Source of the DNA: Cytobacillus firmus
Lineage (GTDB): Bacteria; Bacillota; Bacilli; Bacillales; Cytobacillaceae
DNA: 64,000 nt
NCBI RefSeq assembly: GCF_023715565.1
Contig: NZ_JAMBOJ010000009.1
Coordinates: 37,190 to 101,189 of the forward strand
Reading direction: 5' to 3'
In this document: in pieces, positions 28,646 through 37,644 of the stretch
Position numbering within the stretch: position 1 is the first letter of the stretch
How the letters are laid out: the number at the start of each line of letters is the position of its first letter
Program-made: the position numbers and the translations under genes
The notes under the pieces: model-generated
What the model was told of the DNA's origin: nothing
Databases searched by the model: none
What the model saw: the letters and a program-made list of their open reading frames with translations, nothing else

Positions 28646-29374
28646 TTAATGTAAAATAATTTCGATCTTAAGTTCCTTTGCTGTATCTTTTGCCAGGGGG
28701 GTTATGATAGCCCCTTTTGGAACAGTCAGCAGATCAAGATTGTTCAAATAGGCAAACCGGACTGTCTCCTCGGATATAACCGTTTTCTTCTGATGAACAG
28801 CAAAATCTGCGCTATCATTGAAATCTATTAATCTGATTCCAAGCACCTTCAGCTCTGCCATCTGCTGATTGAGCTTTCTTTTTAATAAGTCCGGACCTTT
28901 ATCCATTCCTTTCAGTTTCCAATATTGGCTGAAAGGATCACCTCCAGCCTTCAAAGCCGTGACCCGTTTCCCTTTCAATAAACCCATTAAGATGATTTGC
29001 ACCAATGGCCTTTTTTCGTTAAGATTCAATAGATCTGCTATTAAAGAAAATGATAGAATTGGCAAAAGTATTTCATCAAAATGATCAAGGAACTGATCAT
29101 TAATCATAGAAACAGAGATCCAATCGTCATTCCCGGTCAGAGAGACTAAGTCCTCAAGCGGAAATTGGGTCAGCATTTCTTCTTCTGCAGCCATTCTAAG
29201 TGTAATATCTTCCATTGTTAGCTTTTTCAAGTAAGAAAATCCCGGATCCATTCCTATCAAATGAGAGGTTAATAGAGCCAGGATATGAGGTTTTCTGTCT
29301 CTGCAGTTTTCATTCCGCATATAAAGCGCCTGCAGAGTGTTTTTCGCCATAACACTCTGCTTTTTGCTCCTCAT
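28646..29374 (-). CDS. microcompartment-associated protein of unknown function
   Basis: 242 residues between the BMC-P and a BMC-H gene. The C-terminus (LDLLTVPKGAIITPLAKDTA) carries a motif often seen at the ends of microcompartment proteins (PLAKDxAKE). The middle is helical and Leu-rich. There is no membrane segment and no catalytic motif I know. ATG 29374 lies two bases after the BMC-H stop; ATG 29350 is an alternative start. Confidence 0.6.
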   Translation of the reverse strand: MRSKKQSVMAKNTLQALYMRNENCRDRKPHILALLTSHLIGMDPGFSYLKKLTMEDITLRMAAEEEMLTQFPLEDLVSLTGNDDWISVSMINDQFLDHFDEILLPILSFSLIADLLNLNEKRPLVQIILMGLLKGKRVTALKAGGDPFSQYWKLKGMDKGPDLLKRKLNQQMAELKVLGIRLIDFNDSADFAVHQKKTVISEETVRFAYLNNLDLLTVPKGAIITPLAKDTAKELKIEIILH

Positions 29375-29376
29375 GC

Positions 29377-29661
29377 TTATTCACCGATATTTTTTGATAA
29401 TAGAGCTCTTTCAACTTCGCTGTGCGGTCTCGGAATGACGTGTACCGAGATTAGTTCTCCTACTCTGCTGGCAGCTTCGGCTCCTGCATCGGTCGCTGCT
29501 TTAACCGCTCCCACATCTCCTCTGACCATAACTGTTACAAGACCGAATCCCACTTTTTCATATCCGCAAATCTCCACATTTGCTGCTTTAACCATTGCAT
29601 CTGCTGCCTCTACTGCGCCGACAAGGCCTTTCGTCTCGATTAATCCCAATGCTTCACCCAT
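29377..29661 (-). CDS. BMC-H shell protein (PduA/EutM type)
   Basis: 94 residues: [40 protein letters not shown] and [14 protein letters not shown] standard hexameric facet protein. Confidence 0.95.
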   Translation of the reverse strand: MGEALGLIETKGLVGAVEAADAMVKAANVEICGYEKVGFGLVTVMVRGDVGAVKAATDAGAEAASRVGELISVHVIPRPHSEVERALLSKNIGE

Positions 29662-29684
29662 TGTGTATTTCCTCCTTAAGTTTA

Positions 29685-30098
29685 TTAAACTGATGGTTTA
29701 TCATTCTCATTTTCTTCAGGCTCATTTTGTCTTTTAGCTTTCTTTTTGTCATGCGGTTTTTTTACGGATTTAACTTCTTTTTCAGTACCGGCTTCCGGTT
29801 GTATGTCTTTCAGTTTAAAATTCGGAAGCAGCTTCCCTGCCACTTCACTGTGTGCACGCGGAATGACATGAGCAGAAATTACTTTTCCTATTCTCTCTGC
29901 TGAACTCACACCTGCATCGACTGCAGACTTTACAGCCGCCACATCACCGTTGAAATGGATTGTGACGCCAAGGTAGCCATCCACTCCTATTACTTTTTCA
30001 ATCCCTACAATTTCTACATCTGCTGCTTTTACGGCTGCATCTGCAGCCGAAACTGCTGTTGAATAACCAACGGTTTCAATCAAACCCAATGCTTGCAA
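29685..30098 (-). CDS. BMC-H shell protein with a charged C-terminal tail
   Basis: 137 residues. The BMC domain covers about residues 1-90 ([38 protein letters not shown]), with a short insertion around [14 protein letters not shown]. The last 45 residues are Lys/Glu/Asn-rich and look disordered; they could bind cargo or RNA. Confidence 0.92.
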   Translation of the reverse strand: MQALGLIETVGYSTAVSAADAAVKAADVEIVGIEKVIGVDGYLGVTIHFNGDVAAVKSAVDAGVSSAERIGKVISAHVIPRAHSEVAGKLLPNFKLKDIQPEAGTEKEVKSVKKPHDKKKAKRQNEPEENENDKPSV

Positions 30099-30187
30099 CT
30101 GAAGAATCCTCCTCCTATGAAATTATCAGAACGGCTAAATTTCCAGGAATTATTGAGCTGATCTGTGACTGTGCTGCTGATCAAGCC

Positions 30188-31147
30188 TTATTTAATCCTG
30201 TCGAATTCCTTACTAAGCAGATCCGTGATTCGGGATACCTCATCAAACTGGCCGAAAAGAAGCAGATATTTTTTCTCTATCAAAAATTTGATAGGTTTTG
30301 CTGTATTTTTTTTCATGTGCCGGTCAAGGAGCAAAATGCTGGAATAATAGTCGATTCCTTCAATGACACTGACACCGCCAATTAACGAGTTTAGTCCCAA
30401 TTGTTTTGTAAGCCATGGACTGGGGGACTTTTCTTTAAGCGCTGTAATCGTTTTAAAATTTTTTTGGGAAAGTTTTTTAAAGAAGCTCTTTAAAGCGTTT
30501 AATAGTATTCCATCATCCTCTTCATAAAGCTCAAGCGAAAAGGGTTGCCCGTTGTTTTTGTCCCAAGACAGGCAATATCTTAAAGAAGGAAATTCTCTTA
30601 AAAGGTCATTCAGTAAAAATAGCTGTCCGGGCGTACATTTCTCTGAAGTAACTACCCCGATTGAGGCTGTTTTCAATTCCCTCTGAAAGGAACCTTCCAA
30701 TGCAGGGTGAAGATCTGAGAACATCCAAACTTTAACACCCTCCGAAGTTTGACCGATAAGCTTGCTTTCTCTAGCATTTCGGCCGGGTTTCATTTCAGCG
30801 GATTCAGCCCTGCCAGAAACCCTCTGTTTCCCTTGAATCAGGGACAGGGTTTGAAGCTGTGCAATTTTTTCTTTAGCGGAAGGCGCAGGTGAAGAAAGTG
30901 AAACTGTCTGCCTCCTCAGGTTGGGTTGTGGATTAGCAGCCTGGGGCAGCTCTGCATGCTTAACAGCTATTCTTTTATTCATTTTTTCTTTCTGATAATT
31001 TGGCCGGCTGATGCCCGGTATACCCGACTCCAATACCGGCTGGCTGCGGGGCGTGGAAAAATTGGCAGCTCCCTTAATAGGGTTCATTTTTTGATTGCTG
31101 TAGGGCTTCATTACTTCTTCTACAACACTTTTGATAAAATCAGACAC
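30188..31147 (-). CDS. microcompartment-associated protein with a probable encapsulation helix, unknown function
   Basis: 319 residues. The N-terminus MSDFIKSVVEEVMKPY is an amphipathic helix like encapsulation peptides, then a long Ser/Pro/Gln/Lys-rich linker (about residues 20-130). The C-terminal half is folded: VWMFSDLHPALEGSFQ, IGVVTSEKCTPGQLFLLNDL, and a C-terminal LLLFGQFDEVSRITDLL. I do not recognise an enzyme family. It lies between two BMC-H genes. Confidence 0.6.
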   Translation of the reverse strand: MSDFIKSVVEEVMKPYSNQKMNPIKGAANFSTPRSQPVLESGIPGISRPNYQKEKMNKRIAVKHAELPQAANPQPNLRRQTVSLSSPAPSAKEKIAQLQTLSLIQGKQRVSGRAESAEMKPGRNARESKLIGQTSEGVKVWMFSDLHPALEGSFQRELKTASIGVVTSEKCTPGQLFLLNDLLREFPSLRYCLSWDKNNGQPFSLELYEEDDGILLNALKSFFKKLSQKNFKTITALKEKSPSPWLTKQLGLNSLIGGVSVIEGIDYYSSILLLDRHMKKNTAKPIKFLIEKKYLLLFGQFDEVSRITDLLSKEFDRIK

Positions 31148-31179
31148 ACATTATGCACCTCCACTTATGGAACAACTTC

Positions 31180-31443
31180 TTATAGGATTTTGCGAAGTTC
31201 TGAATGAGGACGGGGTATCACATTAGCCGAAACCAATTCTCCTCCAGCCACGGTATGAGCAGTCTTTCCAACCTCAACAGCAGCTGTGACCGCCGCCACA
31301 TCCCCTTCAATAATGACGGTGATAAGTCCGGATCCCACTCTTTTTAAATCAACTAAGCTGACATTTGCTGCTTTTGCCATTGAGTCCAGCGCTGCAACAG
31401 CTGCTGTCAAGCCTCTTGTTTCTATTAAGCCAATTGCCTTCAT
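31180..31443 (-). CDS. BMC-H shell protein
   Basis: 87 residues: KAIGLIETRGLTAAVAALDS, VGSGLITVIIEGDVAAVTAA and [16 protein letters not shown]. Third BMC-H of the operon. Confidence 0.94.
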   Translation of the reverse strand: MKAIGLIETRGLTAAVAALDSMAKAANVSLVDLKRVGSGLITVIIEGDVAAVTAAVEVGKTAHTVAGGELVSANVIPRPHSELRKIL

Positions 31444-31468
31444 TTTTGACCTCCTCTACTGCAAAATC

Positions 31469-32806
31469 TTAAAGATAGTCTTCGAGATTCACTTCAATGG
31501 GGATTGAAGTTCTTTTAAATAACTCTTCTTTTCCAAGCGGATAGGTTGCATCGATGCCCATCTTATCACTGACTCCTTTTAAATGATGGGAAGACTCGAG
31601 CGGTGATCCCTTCGCACCCTGTACGATGAAAATATCCTCCCCCGCCTGCACTCTTGTCGCTATGGCCCACTCAACATCATCCGAATCAAAAATATCGACG
31701 TCATCATTCACAACAACCACATGCTTTAAATCCTTATCACTTGCAAAAGCTGCAAGTGCCGCCTGTTTTCCGTCACCATCATGTTTCTTTTCAATTTGTA
31801 TGACTGCATGATAGCGAGCGACACCGCCCATCGGAATATGTACAGCTTTAATATTTGGAACAACCTGCCTGACAGTGCTTAATAGTGTAGCTTCCCTGAC
31901 AAGTGCCATTGGTAGCCTTTCTTCATAGCTTGATGGAAAAATAGTCTGTGAGATAGCGTTATTCCGGTAAGTAACGGCTGAAAATTCTACTATCGGCTGT
32001 GGCGTTCTGGTACCATAATAACCGGCCAGTTCGCCAAACGGTCCTTCCAGTTCCCTTTCAAATGGCAGCATTTTGCCTTCCAGAACGATTTCCGCATCAG
32101 CCAGTACTTCCAAATCTACCGTTTTGCATTGAACGACATCCAGTGACTGGCCAAGCAGTGCACCTGCTACATCCAATTTGTCGGTATGATACAGATGCGT
32201 ACTGATCTGGGAACTTAGTACAACAGCTGGAACGACACCAAACATAACAGCAACTTCCATCGGCTCGCCGTTGCTCTCATAATGGGAATATTGCTCCATC
32301 AGCTCGGGGGAGGTTATGAGAATGTTCGTTCGATTACCGCCAAGGTATTGCATCCTGCGAATCGAGGTATACCTTTTTCTTCCGGATAAGTCTTTAACCA
32401 CCAGGATTCCCGCTACATAATAGGCTCCTGAGTCTTCTGCATGATAAGTTGGAATAGGAAACAAATCTGCCAGGTCAAATTCCCCGGTTACAAGATTCTC
32501 CTGAACAGGGCCAGTTTGCCTTAAAGTCGTCGGAATAGGATTAACAATTGATTCAATGATTTTAGGAATAAGTTCAGAAGAGGGGATTCCCATGCTGTCT
32601 GCCATCAGCTCTCTGTCTCCTCCGAGTCCGGCAGCCATGGAAGATTGGTAACCTTTGATTTTTTCAAATAAAAAAGGCTGGCGACCATTTTTCGTATTAA
32701 TTACTGCTCCCAATTCGTAAAGTGGATCCACCTCTTTTTTAACCCGATGGAGAATTCCACTGCTTTCCCATCTATCCAGCAAAGCCCTCATTGTTACAGG
32801 GTTCAT
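31469..32806 (-). CDS. UbiD-family prFMN-dependent decarboxylase
   Basis: 445 residues from ATG 32806, whose ATGA overlaps the ubiX stop and which has GGGGGGA upstream; an in-frame ATG exists at 32821. The E-R-E catalytic region lies in FERELEGPFGELAGYYGTRT, with prFMN-binding stretches RRMQYLGGNRTNI and AIATRVQAGEDIFIVQG. The family decarboxylates aromatic or unsaturated acids. In a purine operon a heteroaromatic acid such as aminoimidazole carboxylate is the likely substrate, by inference. Confidence 0.9.
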   Translation of the reverse strand: MNPVTMRALLDRWESSGILHRVKKEVDPLYELGAVINTKNGRQPFLFEKIKGYQSSMAAGLGGDRELMADSMGIPSSELIPKIIESIVNPIPTTLRQTGPVQENLVTGEFDLADLFPIPTYHAEDSGAYYVAGILVVKDLSGRKRYTSIRRMQYLGGNRTNILITSPELMEQYSHYESNGEPMEVAVMFGVVPAVVLSSQISTHLYHTDKLDVAGALLGQSLDVVQCKTVDLEVLADAEIVLEGKMLPFERELEGPFGELAGYYGTRTPQPIVEFSAVTYRNNAISQTIFPSSYEERLPMALVREATLLSTVRQVVPNIKAVHIPMGGVARYHAVIQIEKKHDGDGKQAALAAFASDKDLKHVVVVNDDVDIFDSDDVEWAIATRVQAGEDIFIVQGAKGSPLESSHHLKGVSDKMGIDATYPLGKEELFKRTSIPIEVNLEDYL

Positions 32807-33390
32807 GCCTTTTCCCCCCATCTCTCCAGGAGCTCATGGTCAATATCCAGCATGTCCAATATCCTCGCAACCATAAAGTTTGCCAGCTCCCAAATCTCTG
32901 TTGGCTTATGGTAAAAGCCTGGTGACGCAGGCATTATGCATGCACCGCTCTCAGCAAGAAGAGTCATATTGCGCAGGTGTATCAAATTAAAAGGCGCTTC
33001 TCTCGGAACAATAATAAATTTTCTATTCTCTTTTAAAACCACACTGGCAGCCCTGCTTAGAAGTGTATCGCCTACCCCGTTCGCAATCGCCCCCAATGTA
33101 TTCATCGAACATGGCACAATCACCATTCCGTCAGTTTTAAAAGAGCCGCTCGCAACTGCAGCGAAAAGATTTCTGTTGCTGTGGATAGCGGCATACTCCT
33201 TCAGCTCGTCCATCTTGACCCCGCATTCAAATTGCATGACTTTTTCTCCCATCTCCGTAGCAATTAAATGCGTTTCGATCTCTAATTGATGAAGAGCGCG
33301 GATCAGTGTATATGCATACAATGATCCGCTTGCCCCGGTTATGCCCACTAAAATTCGCTTTTTCCTTGGAACTGATGAAGAATTAGACAA
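32803..33390 (-). CDS. ubiX: UbiX flavin prenyltransferase
   Basis: Makes the prenylated FMN used by UbiD. 195 residues from TTG 33390, the usual size. Motifs: KRILVGITGASGSLYAYTL, VPCSMNTLGAIANGVGDTLL and VPREAPFNLIHLRNM. The TTG has no clear ribosome site but overlaps the upstream stop, so coupling is likely. The frame stays open to an ATG at 33468 that would overlap the previous gene by 86 bases. Confidence 0.9.
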   Translation of the reverse strand: MSNSSSVPRKKRILVGITGASGSLYAYTLIRALHQLEIETHLIATEMGEKVMQFECGVKMDELKEYAAIHSNRNLFAAVASGSFKTDGMVIVPCSMNTLGAIANGVGDTLLSRAASVVLKENRKFIIVPREAPFNLIHLRNMTLLAESGACIMPASPGFYHKPTEIWELANFMVARILDMLDIDHELLERWGEKA

Positions 33391-33973
33391 CGGATTCGTC
33401 TTGGGAGAATTTCTTTTTAGCCAGTTCTTTGTATTCTTCTGTAGATAATATATCTCCGAAAATGTCAATGTCTCTTAGGCCTGATACGTGCATATCATCA
33501 TCCTGCGAAGCAGTGGCATCTGATACGCAAATCACATTATAGCCATGATACAAGGCATCAGAGGCGGTGCTTCGTACACATACATTGGTCCAGACCCCAG
33601 TGAGGACGACCGTATCAATTTCTTCTTCTCTGAGGAAGAGATCAAAATCGGTATAGCTGAATGCACTATGCCGCCTCTTTTGGACCACATAATCTCCTTT
33701 GCTCTCGTCCGGCTGAAGCTCTGGAATGAATTCCGAACCCCAGGTTCCCTTTACGGCATGGACAGGCCTTACACGGAAATCACGATCATTTTTTCTGTGA
33801 GCCTCCTGAACATGCACAACCTGAATATTATTTTCATGTGCGAACTCAATAAGCTCTTGAATTTTAGGAACAATTTTTTCGCCATTTTCACACCTTAATG
33901 CTGCTTTTTCGCCGATAAAGTCGTTTAACATATCAATAATGACTACACAGTGTTTTTTTCCCCTAAGTTCCAA
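33383..33973 (-). CDS. isochorismatase-family cysteine hydrolase (carbamoyl amidase type)
   Basis: 196 residues with the Asp-Lys-Cys triad: VVIIDMLNDF (Asp), VKGTWGSEF (Lys) and VVLTGVWTNVCVRSTASDAL (Cys). Relatives remove carbamoyl groups from N-carbamoyl sarcosine, ureidoacrylate or biuret. Placed between a ring-opening amidohydrolase and the UbiX/UbiD pair, it is well suited to release the ureido group of ureidoimidazole carboxylate; that is inference. Confidence 0.88.
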   Translation of the reverse strand: MELRGKKHCVVIIDMLNDFIGEKAALRCENGEKIVPKIQELIEFAHENNIQVVHVQEAHRKNDRDFRVRPVHAVKGTWGSEFIPELQPDESKGDYVVQKRRHSAFSYTDFDLFLREEEIDTVVLTGVWTNVCVRSTASDALYHGYNVICVSDATASQDDDMHVSGLRDIDIFGDILSTEEYKELAKKKFSQDESVV

Positions 33974-34001
33974 TCAGTTCTGCCTCCCTCATAATATATA
34001 A

Positions 34002-35462
34002 TTATTGCTGTGCTACTGGATCTTTAGTTTTCACATTTACCGCTTCATATTTTTCATACTTAAATGTTCTCTCAAGCCTCTGGATGCTTTGGCGTGGAAC
34101 ATATTCACCATATCCCGCTTCTCCGACAATCCCTTTGTCTTCCTCATAAACCACGTTTCCGCGGATAATGGTCTGGACTGGTTTACCTTTTAGTTTCATG
34201 CCATGGAGCGGGTTGTACTTAGCCATTGATTCTGTTTTCTGCTCATCAATTACATATTCTTTTTCAAGATCTATAACTGTGAAATCTGCATCACTGCCAA
34301 TTTCCATTGAGCCTTTTTTAGGGTAAATGCCGTAATGAATGGCGGCATTTCGGCTCGTTACTTCTACAAATCTGGATAGTGATAAACGGCCCTTATTTAA
34401 GCCTTCACTGACAAGGATTGGCACCATCGTTTCTACCCCAGGGATGCCAGGGAAGGTGTTCCAGATTGTTGCACCTGGATAATCCTTTTCGGTGGCAATT
34501 TCATATGGAGCATGGTCAGTTCCGACAAAGTCGATTGTTCCATCAGCCAAAGCCTGCCAGTGAGATTCGTTATCCTCTTTTCCACGCAATGGAGGAGCAA
34601 TCTTTGCATAAGAGCCTCGTTCTGACATGGAATCCTTAGCATTAAGGACAAGGTAGTGAGGGCAAGTTTCAGCTGTAACCTTGACACCACGCTTCTTAGC
34701 AGCTTTAACCAGCTCGACGCCTTCCTTTGTGCTCATATGTACTACATGTACACGTGCGTCTGTAGCTTCCGCGAAGCTGAGAATCAATTCAATGGCCACT
34801 TTCTCAGCGAGGCTTGAACGAGCTTCAGCCCATGCCGGTCCGTCAAGGCGGCCTTCTTTTTCAAGCTTCTTCGAATTGAATGTGCAGATGTCATAGTTTT
34901 CAGCATGAACACCAATCGGAAGACCGGTTTTTGCCACGTTTTTGAAAATCTCAAGCATTTCTGCGTCAGATACTTTAGGGAAGGTAGGAACTGAAGGAGT
35001 CATATAAACTTTAAACGCAACAACTCCCTGGTCTATCTGAGGGTAAATATTATCAATCCAGCCTTCACGTGCATCTTCACCAGTCATGCCGCCCCAGAAG
35101 CAGTAATCAATATAAGCTTGATCTCTGATTGGTCCGATTTTTTTATTGAAGCTATCCCCATCGCGAACAGACGGCTTGCTGCAGCATGGCATATCAATAA
35201 TGGTTGTCAAGCCGCCCGCTGCTGCTGAACGGCTGCCGGTTGCAAATGTTTCTCTGTGGGTAAACCCTGGGTCCATAAAATGTGTATGTGGATCAATACA
35301 GCCTGGGACAACTAATTTTCCTTGTATATCAATAACCTTGGAGGCATTTAGAAAAGATATGTCGTTCGTGTAGCCGACAATTTTTCCATCGTTTACTAGA
35401 ATATTCGTTAAAACCTGACGATCTCCCTGCGGAATATTTGCATTTTTCAGAATTAAATCCAT
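34002..35462 (-). CDS. cyclic amidohydrolase (hydantoinase/allantoinase/dihydroorotase family)
   Basis: 486 residues, TIM-barrel hydrolase of cyclic amides. Metal ligands: PGCIDPHTHFMDPG (HxH), VVAFKVYMTPS (carbamylated Lys), IGVHAEN, VHVVHMSTKEG and FVGTDHAPYE. Allantoinase is the usual call, but no urate oxidase or allantoate hydrolase is present. With UbiD/UbiX beside it a xanthine amidohydrolase role is the alternative. It sits 70 bases after the NCS2 permease. Confidence 0.86.
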   Translation of the reverse strand: MDLILKNANIPQGDRQVLTNILVNDGKIVGYTNDISFLNASKVIDIQGKLVVPGCIDPHTHFMDPGFTHRETFATGSRSAAAGGLTTIIDMPCCSKPSVRDGDSFNKKIGPIRDQAYIDYCFWGGMTGEDAREGWIDNIYPQIDQGVVAFKVYMTPSVPTFPKVSDAEMLEIFKNVAKTGLPIGVHAENYDICTFNSKKLEKEGRLDGPAWAEARSSLAEKVAIELILSFAEATDARVHVVHMSTKEGVELVKAAKKRGVKVTAETCPHYLVLNAKDSMSERGSYAKIAPPLRGKEDNESHWQALADGTIDFVGTDHAPYEIATEKDYPGATIWNTFPGIPGVETMVPILVSEGLNKGRLSLSRFVEVTSRNAAIHYGIYPKKGSMEIGSDADFTVIDLEKEYVIDEQKTESMAKYNPLHGMKLKGKPVQTIIRGNVVYEEDKGIVGEAGYGEYVPRQSIQRLERTFKYEKYEAVNVKTKDPVAQQ

Positions 35463-35532
35463 TTACCCTGCTCCTATCTATTAATTTGATTTCTGCCTCT
35501 AAATTAGAGGCAGATGGTTACAGCAGCTGCTA

Positions 35533-36861
35533 TTAAATCAATTCAGCTGAGTGGTCTCCTTTCAGCTGCTCAATTCTTTCACTTTCACTTATATTTAATT
35601 CTTTATAATTAAATACCATATTTAATAAAATTGCTGTGATGCTTCCCAATACGATGCCATTTTCAACCAGCAGCCGTACACTTGTCGGCAGGCTCTCAAA
35701 AATCTGCGGTACAACAGCTGAACCAAGTCCGATTCCGATTGCACAGGCAACAATCAGCAGGTTTTCATTTTTGCTGAAATCCACTGCAGACAACATTCTG
35801 ATTCCTGATGAAATAACCATCCCAAACATTGGAATCATGGCTCCACCAAGAACAGCCATAGGAATAATCGTTGTCAGAGCAGCCACTTTAGGCAAAAGGC
35901 CTAAAGTCATTAATATGAGACCAGCTGCGATAACGACATTTCTCGTTTTTACTTTAGTCAATGCTACCAGTCCAACATTCTGCGAAAAGGACGTATAAGG
36001 AAACGCGTTAAAAATGCCTCCTATAACAACAGCCAGTCCTTCTGCACGCAGCCCTTTTTTTATATCTTTAGAGTCCAGCTTTCTTTCACAGACATCTCCG
36101 AGAGCAAGAAAAACCCCAGTGGATTCAATCATGCTCACTATCGCTACTAAAGTCATCGTAAGGATGGCTGAAGCATTAAATGTCGGGAATCCGAAATAAA
36201 ACGGCTGAACGACATGAAACCAGGAAGCCTGGCTGACTTCAGCAAAGCTGACAAGCCCCATAAAATAAGCTGCTATTGTCCCGGTCACCAATGACAGCAG
36301 GACAGAGATCGCTTTCATATAGCCTTTAAAAAACCTGTTCATTAAAATAATTAACACCAGTGTAAATGCAGCCAGGAATAGATTCTTCGAACTTCCATAA
36401 TCAGGTGATCCCAGCCCGCCTGCAGCATTATTCATGGCGACAGGAATTAGTGATACCCCGATAATAGCGACGACTGAACCGGTAACGACCGGCGGGAAAA
36501 ATCTCATAATTTTACTCATAAATTGTGATAGGATCATGACGATAATACCTGAAGCAATAATTGCCCCGTAAATGGCAGTAATGCCCTGCAAATTTCCGAT
36601 GGCAATCATCGGGCCGACTGCTGTAAAAGTACATCCCAGAATCACAGGCAGCCTAATGCCAAAATGCTTCCCCCCTATTACTTGAAGCAATGTAGCAATC
36701 CCGCAGGTAAACAAATCAATCGATATTAAGTAAGCAAGCTGCTTGGCATTAAGTCCAATTGCCGGTCCCACAATCAATGGGACAATGACAGCACCTGCAT
36801 ACATGGCTAGCACATGCTGAAATCCCAAAGTCCCTACCTTCCAAGGATTTAGCTTTTCCAA
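35533..36861 (-). CDS. NCS2-family xanthine/uracil permease
   Basis: 442 residues with 12-14 membrane helices. Motifs: GFQHVLAMYAGAVIVPLIV, TCGIATLLQV, AIIGVSLIPVAMNNAAGG and TSFSQNVGLVALTKV. Closest in pattern to xanthine/urate carriers (PbuX/PucJ type). It starts with TTG 36861 after GGGGGG. It is first gene of the operon, supplying the purine substrate. Confidence 0.88.
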   Translation of the reverse strand: MEKLNPWKVGTLGFQHVLAMYAGAVIVPLIVGPAIGLNAKQLAYLISIDLFTCGIATLLQVIGGKHFGIRLPVILGCTFTAVGPMIAIGNLQGITAIYGAIIASGIIVMILSQFMSKIMRFFPPVVTGSVVAIIGVSLIPVAMNNAAGGLGSPDYGSSKNLFLAAFTLVLIILMNRFFKGYMKAISVLLSLVTGTIAAYFMGLVSFAEVSQASWFHVVQPFYFGFPTFNASAILTMTLVAIVSMIESTGVFLALGDVCERKLDSKDIKKGLRAEGLAVVIGGIFNAFPYTSFSQNVGLVALTKVKTRNVVIAAGLILMTLGLLPKVAALTTIIPMAVLGGAMIPMFGMVISSGIRMLSAVDFSKNENLLIVACAIGIGLGSAVVPQIFESLPTSVRLLVENGIVLGSITAILLNMVFNYKELNISESERIEQLKGDHSAELI

Positions 36862-36953
36862 AGATTTTCCCCCCAGGTTTAATTCTTTGTTATGCCATAG
36901 CCTGCTCCAGTTTTTTTAGAAACGGCATCACCTCCCAAAAGAAATATTTGTAT

Positions 36954-37012
36954 AAAAAAAACCGCAGCAATAGAAAACATCAAAATAAACCATAGATGTT
37001 CTATTACTGCGG
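36954..37012 (-). terminator. terminator or attenuator before the NCS2 permease
   Basis: An 18-20 bp imperfect hairpin (ends CCGCAG 36962-36967 and CTGCGG 37007-37012) followed on the minus strand by eight T. It can end transcription of the DUF2294 gene, or act as a leader terminator for the operon. The upstream GCGGTT (37048-37053) can pair with GACCGC of its 5' arm. Confidence 0.75.
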
Positions 37013-37115
37013 TCTCATCCAGCTTCCGTTAAACAAAAGACAAAGGAACCGCTCCTATATTCAGGTTTAAGAAAACTGCGTCATGCACAGATCTCCCAAA
37101 CATAATGTAAAACCG

Positions 37116-37466
37116 CTATTCTTCAAAATAAATAATAGTGCATGCTTCTTCAGTAACAGGATCATAATCTTTTAAAATCGTTTTGACTTTCAAATGAAGA
37201 GCATGTTCAATCAATCCTTTTAAATGCGATTTGAATTCAACAATCAATGCTGAATCAACCGAAATAGTCAGGTGTTGAAAGTTCCGGCTCAGCATCTGCA
37301 GTGCCTGAACACGCTTATGCTGGGCAAAGATGATCACTCTATCATCAAAAGTTTCAATACGCTGTTTTTTTACGCCTGTTCCATAGATCTCCTGGTTGAC
37401 ACGATTATAAAGAAAAGCGAGATCTTTTTTGATTGTCTGAGATAATTTTGAAGTTAGTACAGTCAT
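37116..37466 (-). CDS. DUF2294-family protein
   Basis: 116 residues. Pattern LSQTIKKDLAFLYNRVNQEI, GTGVKKQRIETFDDRVIIFA and ALHLKVKTILKDYDPVTEEA matches DUF2294, a small Firmicutes family sometimes beside molybdenum-enzyme genes. Function unknown. AGGAGGATTAC precedes the ATG. It is divergent from pucE. Confidence 0.8.
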   Translation of the reverse strand: MTVLTSKLSQTIKKDLAFLYNRVNQEIYGTGVKKQRIETFDDRVIIFAQHKRVQALQMLSRNFQHLTISVDSALIVEFKSHLKGLIEHALHLKVKTILKDYDPVTEEACTIIYFEE

Positions 37467-37538
37467 GTAATCCTCCTGTAATCACTATATTAAACAAGGC
37501 AATTTTATTAGTCAATACCTTTTTCAGAAAATTCTTAC

Positions 37539-37568
37539 TTGACAAAATATTGACCTAACTATTACACT
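37539..37568 (+). promoter_or_regulatory. candidate promoter of the puc operon
   Basis: TTGACA (37539-37544), 18-base spacer, TACACT (37563-37568). Inverted repeat GTCAATA (37511-37517) / TATTGAC (37548-37554) overlaps it and could bind a regulator. The riboswitch starts about 70 bases after the expected transcription start. Confidence 0.45.
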
Positions 37569-37644
37569 ACAAATCAACTCCCCCTCTATTTCTATAATAG
37601 TCCCAATAAAACCTCCCTTCAGCACCATGAAAAATTAAATAGAA

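Noticed and set aside
36862..37115. A standard purine riboswitch before the NCS2 permease
   Set aside because: No TTTCTAC or CCGTAA core on the minus strand; only the terminator is clear.
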